A stretch of 64,000 nucleotides of DNA from JAITWN01 sp964437335. GTDB taxonomy: Bacteria; Pseudomonadota; Gammaproteobacteria; SZUA-140. The notes under the pieces are model-generated. The model did not search any database, was not told the origin of the DNA, and saw only the letters and a program-made list of their open reading frames with translations. This document shows positions 26,639-35,531 of the stretch, in pieces. Every line of letters begins with the position of its first letter. Positions within the stretch are counted from its first letter, which is position 1. A program made the position numbers and the translations under genes. The DNA lies in NCBI GenBank assembly GCA_964437335.1, contig CAYTGL010000006.1, positions 40,345-104,344 on the forward strand, given 5' to 3'.

Positions 26639-27355
26639 ATGCGCCCAAGCGGCCGCGCGCCCGACGAGTTGAGACCTATCACGCTGACCCGCAACTATAC
26701 CCGCCATGCCGAGGGCTCGGTGCTGGTCGAGTTCGGGCATACCCGCGTCCTGTGCAATGCGAGCATCGAGCCGAGGACACCGAACTTTCTCAAGGGCACA
26801 GGGAAAGGCTGGGTCACCGCCGAATACGGCATGCTGCCGCGCTCGACCGGACAGCGCATGCAGAGAGAAGCTGCGCGCGGACGCCAGGGCGGACGCACCC
26901 TCGAGATTCAGCGCCTGATCGGCCGCTCGTTGCGCGCGGCTGTCGATCTCGATGCCCTCGGCGAGCGCACCATCACCATTGACTGCGACGTTATTCAGGC
27001 CGACGGCGGCACCCGAACCGCCGCGATTACGGGCGGCTATGTCGCGCTCGCCGACGCGATCAACCACCTGATCGCGCAGCGCCAGCTCCGTGACAATCCC
27101 TTGCACGGCTCGATTGCCTCGGTGTCGGTCGGCATCTACCAGGGCGTGCCGGTGCTCGACCTCGATTATGACGAGGATTCCCAGGCCGAGACCGACATGA
27201 ACGTCGTCATGAATGACGCCGGGGCCTTCGTCGAGATCCAGGGCACGGCCGAAGGCCACGCATTCCGGATGGATGAAATGATGGCGATGATCAGCATCGC
27301 GCGCGCCGGCATCGAACGACTGATCGCAAAACAGCGGGAGGCGCTCGCAGACTAG
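26639..27355 (+). CDS. rph: Ribonuclease PH
   Basis: 238-aa phosphorolytic 3'-5' exoribonuclease that trims tRNA precursors. It begins RPSGRAPDELRPITLTRNYT, and carries the conserved EYGMLPRSTGQR and GGTRTAAITG blocks that bind phosphate and RNA, with DLDYDEDS among the metal-site residues. An AAGGAT ribosome site precedes the ATG. First gene of a five-gene overlapping chain. Confidence 0.97.
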   Translation: MRPSGRAPDELRPITLTRNYTRHAEGSVLVEFGHTRVLCNASIEPRTPNFLKGTGKGWVTAEYGMLPRSTGQRMQREAARGRQGGRTLEIQRLIGRSLRAAVDLDALGERTITIDCDVIQADGGTRTAAITGGYVALADAINHLIAQRQLRDNPLHGSIASVSVGIYQGVPVLDLDYDEDSQAETDMNVVMNDAGAFVEIQGTAEGHAFRMDEMMAMISIARAGIERLIAKQREALAD

Positions 27356-27966
27356 TGCGTTTCGTCCTCGCAAGCGGCAATCACGGCAAGCTGGGGGAAT
27401 TCACGGCGCTGTTCGCGGACAGCCCGCTGGAGATCGTATCCCAGCAGCATTTCACCGTGCCCGAGGTCGAGGAAACCGGCCTCAGCTTTGTCGAGAACGC
27501 GATCATCAAGGCACGCAATGCCGCGCATCATACCGGCCTGCCGGCGGTCGCCGACGATTCCGGTCTCGAAGTCGACGCCCTCGACGGCGCGCCGGGAATC
27601 TACTCATCGCGTTATGCAGGCGCCGATGCGAGCGACCGGGAGAATCTCGACAAGCTGCTGCGCGATCTCGCCGACGTCCCCAACGTGCAGCGCGGCGCGC
27701 GCTTCCAGTGCGTCATCGTCTGCATGCGGCATGCCCGCGACCCGGTGCCGCTGATCTGCCAGGGCACGTGGGAAGGCCGGATATTGTTTGAAGCGCGCGG
27801 CAGCAACGGTTTTGGTTATGATCCGGTATTTTTCGTGCCGACTCATGGCTGCTCATCGGCTGAACTCCCGCCAGAGGTCAAGAACCGGATCAGCCATCGC
27901 GGCCAAGCCCTCGCAATGTTGCTGCGCTCGCTCGCGAATGATCAGCGCCGCGGTTCCGTATCATGA
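27355..27966 (+). CDS. rdgB: dITP/XTP pyrophosphatase
   Basis: 203-aa Ham1-family enzyme that hydrolyses non-canonical purine triphosphates such as dITP and XTP. VLASGNHGKLGEF is the substrate-binding start, VADDSGLEVDALDGAPGIYSSRYAG the catalytic segment and GFGYDPVFFVP the C-terminal motif. It starts with GTG overlapping the rph TAG by one base. Confidence 0.97.
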   Translation: MRFVLASGNHGKLGEFTALFADSPLEIVSQQHFTVPEVEETGLSFVENAIIKARNAAHHTGLPAVADDSGLEVDALDGAPGIYSSRYAGADASDRENLDKLLRDLADVPNVQRGARFQCVIVCMRHARDPVPLICQGTWEGRILFEARGSNGFGYDPVFFVPTHGCSSAELPPEVKNRISHRGQALAMLLRSLANDQRRGSVS

Positions 27967-29192
27967 CGCCCGGCGCACCGGTCTCCGCGGTGCGCGTTCC
28001 GCTGCCCGCGTCACGCAGCGGTTCCACAGGCCACCGCTTCGCCGCAGCGCCCCCGCTCGGGCTCTATGTTCATATCCCGTGGTGTGTTCGCAAATGTCCG
28101 TACTGTGATTTCAATTCGCACGAAGTCCGCGACGGCATCCCCGAGTCCGCCTATGTCGATGCCCTGGTCGCCGACCTCGAACAGGACCTGCCTGCGGTGT
28201 GGGGCCGACCAGTCGAGACCGTGTTTATCGGTGGCGGAACCCCGAGCCTGTTTTCGCCCGCGACCATCGATCGCCTGCTGTCCGACCTTCGTGCGCGCCT
28301 GCCGCTGACGCCCGGCGCCGAGATCACGATGGAGGCGAATCCCGGCGCCGTCGACCATGTCCGCTTCGCGGAATTCCGGGATGCCGGGATCAACCGGATA
28401 TCGCTCGGGGTCCAGAGTCTCGATGACCGCCTGCTCGAACGCATCGGACGCATCCACGACGCCGCCGCGGCGCGCGCCGCGGCCGAGGGCATTATCGATG
28501 CGGGTTTCGACCACTGGAATATCGATCTGATGTACGGCCTGCCGGGGCAAACCGTCGATCAGGCGCTGTCTGATCTCGCTGCAGCCGTCACCCTCGGGTC
28601 GCCGCATCTGTCCCATTACCAGCTAACGATCGAACCCAATACCGCGTTTTATCACCGGCCGCCGCCGCTGCCGGATGATGAAATGCTGTGGGACATGCAG
28701 TTGCGCTGCCAGGCGCTGCTCGCCGCTCACGGCCATGAACAGTACGAGGTCTCGGCCTATGCGTTGCCGGGGCATCAGTGCCGGCACAATCTCAACTACT
28801 GGCGCTTCGGCGACTACCTCGGCATCGGCGCCGGTGCCCATGCGAAGATCACCAGCGCGCCGGAACAGCTGATCCGGCGCGTCTCGAAGACGAGGAATCC
28901 GCGTGATTACCTCGAGCGGGCCGCTGGCCACGACCGCATCGCCGAAGATCGCCGGCTGACAACCGCCGATACCGGACTCGAATTCATGATGAACGCCCTG
29001 CGGCTGAACGAAGGTTTTTCACCACGACTGTTCGATGAACATGCCGGCCTCCCGCTTTCGCTGTTCGAACGGCCGCTGGCCCGTGCCGCGGAACTCGGCC
29101 TGCTCGAGCGCAGCCACGAACGGGTGCGGGCGACCGCGCATGGCCGGCGCTATCTCGATGATCTCCTCGCGCTGTTTCTGTCCGATGCGTGA
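27963..29192 (+). CDS. hemW: Radical SAM haem chaperone HemW
   Basis: 409 aa. The radical-SAM cluster is CVRKCPYC (Cys41, Cys45, Cys48) within LYVHIPWCVRKCPYCDFNSH, where the CDFNSH ending distinguishes HemW from HemN. IGGGTPSLF and the C-terminal HemN_C region follow. Members bind haem and insert it into respiratory enzymes, and are often mis-annotated as coproporphyrinogen oxidase. Overlaps rdgB by 4 nt; about 30 extra N-terminal residues precede the conserved part. Confidence 0.94.
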   Translation: MTPGAPVSAVRVPLPASRSGSTGHRFAAAPPLGLYVHIPWCVRKCPYCDFNSHEVRDGIPESAYVDALVADLEQDLPAVWGRPVETVFIGGGTPSLFSPATIDRLLSDLRARLPLTPGAEITMEANPGAVDHVRFAEFRDAGINRISLGVQSLDDRLLERIGRIHDAAAARAAAEGIIDAGFDHWNIDLMYGLPGQTVDQALSDLAAAVTLGSPHLSHYQLTIEPNTAFYHRPPPLPDDEMLWDMQLRCQALLAAHGHEQYEVSAYALPGHQCRHNLNYWRFGDYLGIGAGAHAKITSAPEQLIRRVSKTRNPRDYLERAAGHDRIAEDRRLTTADTGLEFMMNALRLNEGFSPRLFDEHAGLPLSLFERPLARAAELGLLERSHERVRATAHGRRYLDDLLALFLSDA

Positions 29193-29382
29193 ATACCTCA
29201 AAGAGCACCGGATCGCGTGCCCGTACTGCGGTGAGGGTTTCGGTATCGTCATCGATCTCAGCGCGGGTGGGCAGGACTATATCGAGGACTGCCAGGTCTG
29301 CTGTCGCCCCATCGGAATCGGCGTGCGGCTGGACGTTGACGGCGATGTCACGGAAATCACGACCAGAAGGGAAGACGAATGA
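29185..29382 (+). CDS. CPXCG motif-containing zinc-binding small protein
   Basis: 65-aa protein, start MREYLKEHRIACPYCGEGF with cysteines 12 and 15, then CQVCCRPIG with 36, 39 and 40; these form a likely zinc site of the CPXCG family. Function is unknown. It overlaps hemW by 8 nt and serB by 4 nt, so its expression is coupled to both. The start is fixed by the family N-terminus and by the overlap. Confidence 0.88.
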   Translation: MREYLKEHRIACPYCGEGFGIVIDLSAGGQDYIEDCQVCCRPIGIGVRLDVDGDVTEITTRREDE

Positions 29383-30218
29383 CTATATTGCTGCTGACCG
29401 GGGACGCGCTGAACATGGACGCGGCACGCGGGCTCGTGGAACAAACCGGCGGTTCGCTCGAGATGCGCGCCGCACATATGCGCATCAGCACGGCGAAGGC
29501 CGTCGATCCGGCGTTGATCGCAACACTGCGCGCACGCCATTCATTCGACATCAATCCGCTGCCGGCCGACTTCGCCCCGGATGCGGTGCGCCTGCTGATC
29601 AGCGACATGGATTCGACGATGATCAATATCGAGTGCATGGACGAGATCGCCGATTTTCTCGGTATCAAATCCCGGGTCGCCGAGATCACCGGCGCGGCGA
29701 TGCGCGGGGAAATCGATTTCGAGACCTCGCTGCGCCGGCGCGTCGCGCTGATCAAGGGTGTCGGTACGGACGTGCTGCAGCGGGTTTATGACGAGCGCCT
29801 GCGTCTGAATCCGGGCGCCGAGGCGCTGATCAGGGGCCTGCACGAACGCGGCGCCCGGATTGCGCTGGTTTCCGGCGGCTTCACGTTTTTCACTGAACGC
29901 CTGCGCAAGCGCCTGTCGCTCGATTACACGCTCGCGAACGAATTCGACTTCGGCGCTGACGGGCGCATCACCGGTGAGGTCCCCGGTGCGATCGTCGGCG
30001 CGCAGGCCAAGGCCGATTTCCTGATGCGCCTGTGCGGCGAACTCGGGATCCGGCCGCAGCAGGCGATCGCCGCCGGCGACGGCGCGAACGACCTGCCGAT
30101 GATGCGCCTCGCCGGTCTCAGCGTTGCCTACCGCTCGAAGCCGGCGGTCCAGGCCGAGGCCGACGTCGTCCTGAACCATTCCGGCCTCGATGCCATCCTC
30201 ACCTTCCTGGAACCCTAG
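29379..30218 (+). CDS. serB: Phosphoserine phosphatase
   Basis: 279-aa HAD phosphatase, last step of serine synthesis. ISDMDSTMINIECMDEIADF gives the nucleophile Asp76 and the acid Asp78; LVSGGFTFFTERLR and AAGDGANDLPMM are motifs II and IV. The ~70-residue N-terminal part corresponds to the ACT-like extension of proteobacterial SerB. The last base of its TAG is the first base of the palindrome at 30218. Confidence 0.95.
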   Translation: MTILLLTGDALNMDAARGLVEQTGGSLEMRAAHMRISTAKAVDPALIATLRARHSFDINPLPADFAPDAVRLLISDMDSTMINIECMDEIADFLGIKSRVAEITGAAMRGEIDFETSLRRRVALIKGVGTDVLQRVYDERLRLNPGAEALIRGLHERGARIALVSGGFTFFTERLRKRLSLDYTLANEFDFGADGRITGEVPGAIVGAQAKADFLMRLCGELGIRPQQAIAAGDGANDLPMMRLAGLSVAYRSKPAVQAEADVVLNHSGLDAILTFLEP

Positions 30219-30228
30219 GGTCAGACCC
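30218..30228. repeat. GGGTCAGACCC palindrome between serB and trmB
   Basis: The 9-nt gap between the two convergent genes is almost entirely this 11-bp palindrome (GGGTC, A, GACCC). Its first base ends the serB TAG stop and its last base belongs to the trmB TAG stop. Third member of the dispersed family. Confidence 0.7.
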
Positions 30229-30911
30229 TATTGCAGGGTGTTGCGGAATATCAAGTCGTGGACGGCGTGGCCGAGGCGTTCCCCGCGGCGTTCGAAGCGG
30301 GTCTCCGCGCGCCAGACGGGACGTTCTGAAAATCGCCCCGGACCGGCGACATTCTCGAAACCGGATGCCGCCGACATCACCTCGACCATCTGCTGCGCGT
30401 AGTCCTCCCAGTCGGTCGCCATGTGAAATACTCCGCCGGAACGCAGGCGCGCGCCGATTAACGCGACGAATGCCGGCTGCACCAGGCGGCGCTTGTGGTG
30501 GCGTTTCTTCGGCCAGGGATCGGGGAAAAACAGGTACACCGCATCAAGCGATGAAGACGGGATCATCTTCGCCAGCACTTCGACCGCATCGTCCCGCAAC
30601 ACACGGACGTTGGTGATGCCGTGCTCGTCGAGCGCATTCAGCAGACGGCCGACGCCGGGACGGTAGACCTCGATGCCGAGATAGTCGTTTTCGGGGTGCG
30701 CGGTGGCCATCGCGAGCAGCGACTCGCCGGCGCCAAAGCCGATCTCGAGCATTCGCGGGGCGCGGCGCCCGAACAGCGCGTCGAGGTCGCAAGTGCCGTC
30801 ACGCAGGTCGACGCCATAACGATCCCATAATCGGTCGATGGCGCGGCGCTGGGATTCGGTGATGCGGCCCTCGCGACGCACGAAGCTGCGCACGGTGCGG
30901 AGAGCGCTCAA
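30228..30911 (-). CDS. trmB: tRNA (guanine-N7)-methyltransferase
   Basis: 227-aa SAM enzyme that makes m7G46 in tRNA. The SAM site is LEIGFGAGESLLAMA; IEVYRPGVGRLL, the YLFFPDPWPKKRHHKRRLVQ block and the C-terminal ETRFERRG are strong TrmB signatures. It lies 16 nt after thiG on the same strand. Confidence 0.96.
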   Translation of the reverse strand: MSALRTVRSFVRREGRITESQRRAIDRLWDRYGVDLRDGTCDLDALFGRRAPRMLEIGFGAGESLLAMATAHPENDYLGIEVYRPGVGRLLNALDEHGITNVRVLRDDAVEVLAKMIPSSSLDAVYLFFPDPWPKKRHHKRRLVQPAFVALIGARLRSGGVFHMATDWEDYAQQMVEVMSAASGFENVAGPGRFSERPVWRAETRFERRGERLGHAVHDLIFRNTLQ

Positions 30912-30927
30912 GGGGACTCCTGATGGT

Positions 30928-31755
30928 CTAGAAAAACGTCCCGTCGATCGGCGACGACGCGCTCGCGAAGCGCTTGCGCGGGATGCGGCCTGCGCGCCAG
31001 GCCTCGCGGCCGGCCTCGACGGCCTTCTTCATCGCCGACGCCATCAGCACCGGGTCGCGCGCGCCGGCAATCGCGGTGTTCATCAGCACGCCGTCGCAGC
31101 CGAGTTCCATCGCGATTGCCGCGTCGGATGCAGTACCGACGCCGGCATCCACGATGATCGGGACCGAGGCGTTCTCGACGATCGTCAATATATTATAAGG
31201 ATTACGAATGCCGAGCCCGGAACCGATCGGCGCAGCGAGCGGCATCACCGCGACGCAGCCGATGTCCTCGAGCCGCTTCGCGGCGACCGGGTCGTCGTTG
31301 GTATAGACCATGACCTTGAAGCCCTCGGCGACCAGCACCTTCGCGGCCGCGCAGGTCTGCTCGACATCCGGGTACAGGGTCTTCTCGTCGGCCAGCACCT
31401 CGAGCTTGACCAGATCGTGACCGTCGAGCAGCTCGCGCGCGAGCCGGCAGGTACGGACCGCATCCTCCGCGGTATAGCACATCGCGGTATTCGGCAGCAG
31501 CGTGTAGCGATCCGGCGGGATCACGTCGAGCAGGTTCGGCTCTCCGGGAGTCTGCCCGATGTTTGTGCGACGGATCGCGACCGTGACGATCTCGGCGCCG
31601 CTCGCCTCGACCGCGCGGCGGGTCTGCTCGAGATCGCGATACTTGCCGGTGCCGACCAGCAGGCGCGAACGATATTCGACGCCGGCGATCAGCAGCGCAT
31701 CATCGGCGCCCGGCGCCGGGCGGGATTCAATTGCAGGTCGCATCACCGGCATCAT
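30928..31755 (-). CDS. thiG: Thiazole synthase
   Basis: 275 aa, forms the thiazole ring of thiamine from deoxyxylulose phosphate and ThiS thiocarboxylate. The Schiff-base lysine is Lys117 in LVKLEVLADEKTLYPD; IGSGLGIRNPYN and DAGVGTASDAA bind phosphate. ATG 31755 overlaps the thiS stop (ATGA); longer frames run through thiS and are rejected. Confidence 0.96.
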   Translation of the reverse strand: MMPVMRPAIESRPAPGADDALLIAGVEYRSRLLVGTGKYRDLEQTRRAVEASGAEIVTVAIRRTNIGQTPGEPNLLDVIPPDRYTLLPNTAMCYTAEDAVRTCRLARELLDGHDLVKLEVLADEKTLYPDVEQTCAAAKVLVAEGFKVMVYTNDDPVAAKRLEDIGCVAVMPLAAPIGSGLGIRNPYNILTIVENASVPIIVDAGVGTASDAAIAMELGCDGVLMNTAIAGARDPVLMASAMKKAVEAGREAWRAGRIPRKRFASASSPIDGTFF

Positions 31756-31952
31756 CCCCCGCCGATCGCCTGGACGATCTCGACGTGGTCGCCCGCTTGC
31801 ACACAGCGCTCGGCGTAGGCGCTGCGCGGGACGATATCCTGATTGATTTCGACCGCGACGCGGCGGCCGGCGCAACCGAGCTCCTCGAGCAGCGCCATAA
31901 TCGTAAGCTCATGATCGTAGCGGCGCGGCGCGCCATTGATGTAGATTTCCAT
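31752..31952 (-). CDS. thiS: Sulfur carrier protein ThiS
   Basis: 66-aa ubiquitin-like protein beginning MEIYINGAPR and ending in the essential Gly-Gly, where sulfur is carried as a thiocarboxylate. VAVEINQDIVPRSAYAE and DHVEIVQAIGGG are family blocks. Directly coupled to thiG. No TPP riboswitch was recognised in the short space before it (31953-31987). Confidence 0.95.
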   Translation of the reverse strand: MEIYINGAPRRYDHELTIMALLEELGCAGRRVAVEINQDIVPRSAYAERCVQAGDHVEIVQAIGGG

Positions 31953-31987
31953 GCCTTAAGATAACACACCATGATCGGGGGATTCGC

Positions 31988-32017
31988 TTGACCGTCCGCG
32001 CTGCGGCGCGTCAGAAT
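31988..32017 (+). promoter_or_regulatory. Likely promoter of tRNA-Gly
   Basis: TTGACC (31988-31993) and CAGAAT (32012-32017) are separated by 18 nt, and the GC-rich start region common to stable RNA promoters follows. The tRNA starts 17 nt later. Confidence 0.45.
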
Positions 32018-32033
32018 TCACCGTGGGCGCCCC

Positions 32034-32107
32034 GCGGGTGTAGTTCAATGGTAGAACATCAGCTTCCCAAGCTGAATACGTGGGTTCGATTCCCATCACC
32101 CGCTCCA
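32034..32107 (+). tRNA. tRNA-Gly (anticodon CCC)
   Basis: 74-nt cloverleaf with a 7-bp acceptor stem (GCGGGTG with CACCCGC), D arm GTTCAATGGTAGAAC, anticodon stem TCAGC/GCTGA enclosing TTCCCAA (anticodon CCC), T arm GGGTTCGATTCCC and encoded CCA. It strongly resembles the enterobacterial glyU tRNA. Confidence 0.95.
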
Positions 32108-32173
32108 TAAAATCAGCGGGCACGACCAAGCTGCGTGTTCGCTGTGTGAGTCGTCAGCGCAAGGCCTGTAGTC

Positions 32174-32674
32174 TCAGTATGCCGGCGTTTTGTTGTCGCG
32201 CGCCGGCAGGGCCCCGTGACTGTTGAGATTCCTGTGAATCTGATTTGGATTCAGCCGGGCCAGATCCTTTGCGACCTCGCGCACTTCAATCTTCTTGCCC
32301 GGCGGAAGCGTCAGGGTCTCCCGAAGAAACCCGAGCATGCGGTTTGCCGCGACCAGCACCAGGCACTTGACGCCGTTGTGCCGGGCGAGTTCTTCGGCCG
32401 CCGAAGCGATGCGCTTGGCAAAACGCCGGGTCACCTCGTCGTCATGACTGTCGCGGTGATCGTCATAGCCGTGGGCGGCGCCACCCCGCACGGTGTTGCG
32501 GCCGCTCCTGGCCTCGGTCCAGGTCTCGCGACCGGATAACGACGCCTCGGGATTGACCAGGTCATTGCGCTCGACCAGGTTGGGCCCGGATTCCATCTCC
32601 GGGACTGCGGCTGCCTCGAGAGTGAAAAAACGAGCGCGAGAACTGTCCACGACCACCACGCAGTAATCACTCAT
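32174..32674 (-). CDS. Host-attachment / bacterial eRF1-like family protein
   Basis: 166 aa. It starts MSDYCVVVVDSSRARFFTLEA and has the basic-acidic central loop and the LVLVAANRMLGFLRETL and EVREVAKDLARLNPNQIHRNL blocks seen in proteins annotated as required for attachment to host cells, which belong to the bacterial archaeo-eukaryotic release factor-like clan. Whether it binds ribosomes or the surface is unknown. It lies 37 nt after a 34-aa membrane peptide and is the third gene of a minus-strand trio. Confidence 0.75.
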   Translation of the reverse strand: MSDYCVVVVDSSRARFFTLEAAAVPEMESGPNLVERNDLVNPEASLSGRETWTEARSGRNTVRGGAAHGYDDHRDSHDDEVTRRFAKRIASAAEELARHNGVKCLVLVAANRMLGFLRETLTLPPGKKIEVREVAKDLARLNPNQIHRNLNSHGALPARDNKTPAY

Positions 32675-32711
32675 ACATTTTCCTCCCTGCTGAAATGATT
32701 CGAAAATCCGT

Positions 32712-32816
32712 TTACTGCCCGATCAGCCCCGTTGCATAGAGCATCAGCACCAGTGTCGCGCTGCCGACTATCATCATGATTAATATTAGAAAAATTGCAA
32801 ATATTGCACGTCCCAT
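32712..32816 (-). CDS. 34-aa single-pass membrane peptide
   Basis: ATG at 32816, TAA at 32712. The product is nearly all hydrophobic: MGRAIFAIFLILIMMIVGSA followed by a second hydrophobic half ending TGLIGQ, so one membrane helix. It begins 6 nt after the stop of the upstream zinc-ribbon membrane protein, implying translational coupling, since its own ribosome site is weak. No family recognised. Confidence 0.5.
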   Translation of the reverse strand: MGRAIFAIFLILIMMIVGSATLVLMLYATGLIGQ

Positions 32817-32822
32817 CGGTTT

Positions 32823-33233
32823 TCATGTTCCGCTGGCGGTTCGACGGCCGGCGACATGGGCATCGAGCAGGTGGATCGGATGACCCGCCGGCGGACAGTA
32901 GGTCCACAGCGGCAGGCGGTCGGAAGAATCGAGCGGGATGGCCATGTCACCGCCACAGGTGGGGCAGGCCCCGGTGGCATGGTCGTTGACCTCGGTCACA
33001 CGATACCGCATCAGCGCAAGGATCGGCCCCGCCAATAATAACGAGGGCACCAGTACGAAATGCGCGACAGGGATCAGTACCGCCATCACGGCGAGCAGCC
33101 ACATCACCCCGAGCATGACAAGGGCGCGCAGAATCCGATCCTTGACGCTGAATTTTCTGACATACAGGGTGCCTTCAGCACCCCCGCCCCTGTCATTTTC
33201 AATCACGATAGGCCGGGTTTCGGATATAGCCAT
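32823..33233 (-). CDS. Two-helix membrane protein with zinc-ribbon-like C-terminal tail
   Basis: 136 aa. Residues 1-30 are cytosolic, two close hydrophobic segments occupy about 36-78 (ALVMLGVMWLLAVMAVLIP and LVPSLLLAGPILALM), then the tail has CPTCGG and, about 25 residues later, CPPAGHPIHLLDAH, which together could bind zinc through Cys and His. No named family recognised. First of three short genes on the minus strand ending with the attachment/eRF1-like protein. Confidence 0.65.
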   Translation of the reverse strand: MAISETRPIVIENDRGGGAEGTLYVRKFSVKDRILRALVMLGVMWLLAVMAVLIPVAHFVLVPSLLLAGPILALMRYRVTEVNDHATGACPTCGGDMAIPLDSSDRLPLWTYCPPAGHPIHLLDAHVAGRRTASGT

Positions 33234-33398
33234 CTACACAGTCTTCCATCCTGGCGCGACCCGTGAACAGCCAGGTTCCTGATCCAATATACACAGCCGC
33301 CCGGCCCCAACGCAAACCACCCGCCGGCATTGACAGTCACCGGGCGGATGTTAGTCTGCTGAGGCGAACTACAGACGTTTCCGGATAATTAAACAGCA

Positions 33399-35531
33399 AT
33401 GATCAAACGAATTTTACTCATCTTGGGCCTGCTCCTGCTGCTCGTGGTCGCGGCACTGATCACCGCGGTGATTCTGATCGACCCCAATGATTACAAGGAC
33501 AGAATCCAGGACATCGCCCGCAAGCAAACCGGACGCGAGCTGGAAATCGTCGACGACATGAAACTGTCGGTGTTCCCGTGGATCGGGGTCGAATTCGGAG
33601 CGGTCAGGTTTGGCAATGCCGAAGGCTTTGGGCCCGAACCCTTTGCCCGCATCAGCAGTGCACGGGTCAAGGTGCGCCTGCTCCCGTTGTTCAGCCGCAG
33701 GATCGATGTCGACACGATCACGCTGCTTGGCCTTGAGGTGCGCCTCGCGACCGCCGCCGATGGCCGCAGCAACTGGGACGACCTGAGCGGGGCGACGGTC
33801 GACCCGGCCGCCAAACCGCCACCATCACCTGCCGCGGGCGCACCAGCCGATGCCGCATTCGCGCTGCCCGCGATGCTGACGATCAGCGGCCTCGATATTC
33901 GCGATGCCGCGGTCTACTGGCGCGATGCCGCCGGCGGCACCGCGTTCGACATCACCGGTTTCAATCTGCAGAGCGGCAAGATCGAGGCAGACCAGCCGGT
34001 CGATCTCGAACTGGATTTCGGTTTCCGCTCCGGCGAGCCGGCGCTCGACGGGCATTTCAGCCTGGCGATGCGCGTCACCGCCCACTATGCCGATGAATTC
34101 TTCCGGATCGAGAACCTGCGCCTGAAGAGCCGGCTGAACGCCGACATGCTGCCGGTACGCCCGATGACCGCCGAGTTCGAAAGCAATATCGCCATCGATC
34201 TCAAGCGCGAGACGATCGAGATGCCGGCGTTCACGTTATCGGTCCTCGGGCTGAGGGCGACCGGCGGATTGCGCGGCCAGGAGATCCTCGACGAACCCCG
34301 CCTGGCAGGGACGCTGGAAATTGCCGGATTCAAGCCGCGTGACCTGCTGGCGGCGCTCGGAGTGGACCCGCCCGAGACCGCCGATCCCGCAGTCATGACC
34401 CGCGCCTCGCTCGCGCTGGCCTTCGACGCGGGACCGGAGCATATGAACGCAAGGGACATCCGGCTCGGACTCGACGACAGCACGCTGCGCGGCAGCGCAG
34501 GCATTCGTAACTTCGACGCGCCGGCAGTCGTATTTGATTTCGAACTCGACCAGATCGATGCCGACCGCTATCTTCCACCCGGCGAGGAGGCTCCGGTCGT
34601 GACCCCGGCGACCGCGCCGGCGGCCGCGCTCGAGTTGCCGATGGAGACCCTGCGCGAACTCGACATCGACGGCAAGCTCGCGATCGGACGACTCAAGTTC
34701 AGCGGCCTGACGCTGACCAATTTCCGGCTGCAGACCCGCGCAAAGGATGGCCTCATCGCAGTCGCGCCCATCGGCGCCGAACTCTATGGCGGCCGCTACG
34801 CGGGCAACATCAGGCTCGATGCGCGCGGCGATGTCCCGTCGTTCTCGATCGATGAAGCAGTGACCGGCGTGCAGTCCGAGCCTTTGTTAAAGGACATGCT
34901 CGACCTCGACCTCGTCAGCGGCATCGCCGACTTCCGTATCCGGGCGACCGCGCGCGGGGCGAGCGATGCGGAGCTGCGCCGCAGCGCGAGCGGCAACGGG
35001 AACTTCAGCTTCCGCAACGGCGCGGTCAAGGGCTTCAACACGGCGCAGATGATTCGCGAGGTAACCGCGCGCCTGCAGGGCAAGCCGCCGCCGGCGAATG
35101 TCGCGCGCGAAACCGATTTCACCGAACTCACCGGAAGCCTGCAGATCGGTAACGGCCTCGTGCGCAACGAAGACCTGAGCGCAAGTTCCCCCTACCTGCG
35201 TCTCATCGGCAGCGGTCAGGTTGATATCGTCAATGAGCGCATAGACTACCGCCTGAATGCGCGAATCGTTGACACCTCGACCGGCCAGGGCGGCGCCGGC
35301 CTCGACAGCGTCAAGGGTATCGATGTCCCGGTACGGATCACCGGCGCACTGATGGCGCCCGACATCCGTATCGATGCGGATTTTCTGCGCAATCTGCTGA
35401 AAGACAAACTCGCACCCCAGGTCGAGAAATTGCGCCAGGAAATCGAGCAGAAGGTAGATACACAGAAGCAGGATCTCAAAAAAGAACTGCAGGACGAGGT
35501 CGACAAACAGTTGAAGAGGCTGTTGCGTTGA
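33399..35531 (+). CDS. AsmA family protein
   Basis: 710 aa. One N-terminal membrane helix (about 5-25) followed by DPNDYKDRIQDIARKQTGRELEI, the standard AsmA opening, then a long beta-rich periplasmic region and the C-terminal AsmA_2 block with GNGNFSFRNGAVKGFN and GSGQVDIVNERIDYRLNA. The end (about 660-710) is a charged coiled coil. AsmA-like proteins are thought to move phospholipid between membranes. It overlaps mutY by 4 nt. Confidence 0.92.
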   Translation: MIKRILLILGLLLLLVVAALITAVILIDPNDYKDRIQDIARKQTGRELEIVDDMKLSVFPWIGVEFGAVRFGNAEGFGPEPFARISSARVKVRLLPLFSRRIDVDTITLLGLEVRLATAADGRSNWDDLSGATVDPAAKPPPSPAAGAPADAAFALPAMLTISGLDIRDAAVYWRDAAGGTAFDITGFNLQSGKIEADQPVDLELDFGFRSGEPALDGHFSLAMRVTAHYADEFFRIENLRLKSRLNADMLPVRPMTAEFESNIAIDLKRETIEMPAFTLSVLGLRATGGLRGQEILDEPRLAGTLEIAGFKPRDLLAALGVDPPETADPAVMTRASLALAFDAGPEHMNARDIRLGLDDSTLRGSAGIRNFDAPAVVFDFELDQIDADRYLPPGEEAPVVTPATAPAAALELPMETLRELDIDGKLAIGRLKFSGLTLTNFRLQTRAKDGLIAVAPIGAELYGGRYAGNIRLDARGDVPSFSIDEAVTGVQSEPLLKDMLDLDLVSGIADFRIRATARGASDAELRRSASGNGNFSFRNGAVKGFNTAQMIREVTARLQGKPPPANVARETDFTELTGSLQIGNGLVRNEDLSASSPYLRLIGSGQVDIVNERIDYRLNARIVDTSTGQGGAGLDSVKGIDVPVRITGALMAPDIRIDADFLRNLLKDKLAPQVEKLRQEIEQKVDTQKQDLKKELQDEVDKQLKRLLR

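Noticed and set aside
31953..31987. Looked for a TPP riboswitch upstream of thiS
   Set aside because: The available space is far too short and no CUGAGA or ACCUGA-type motif was seen.
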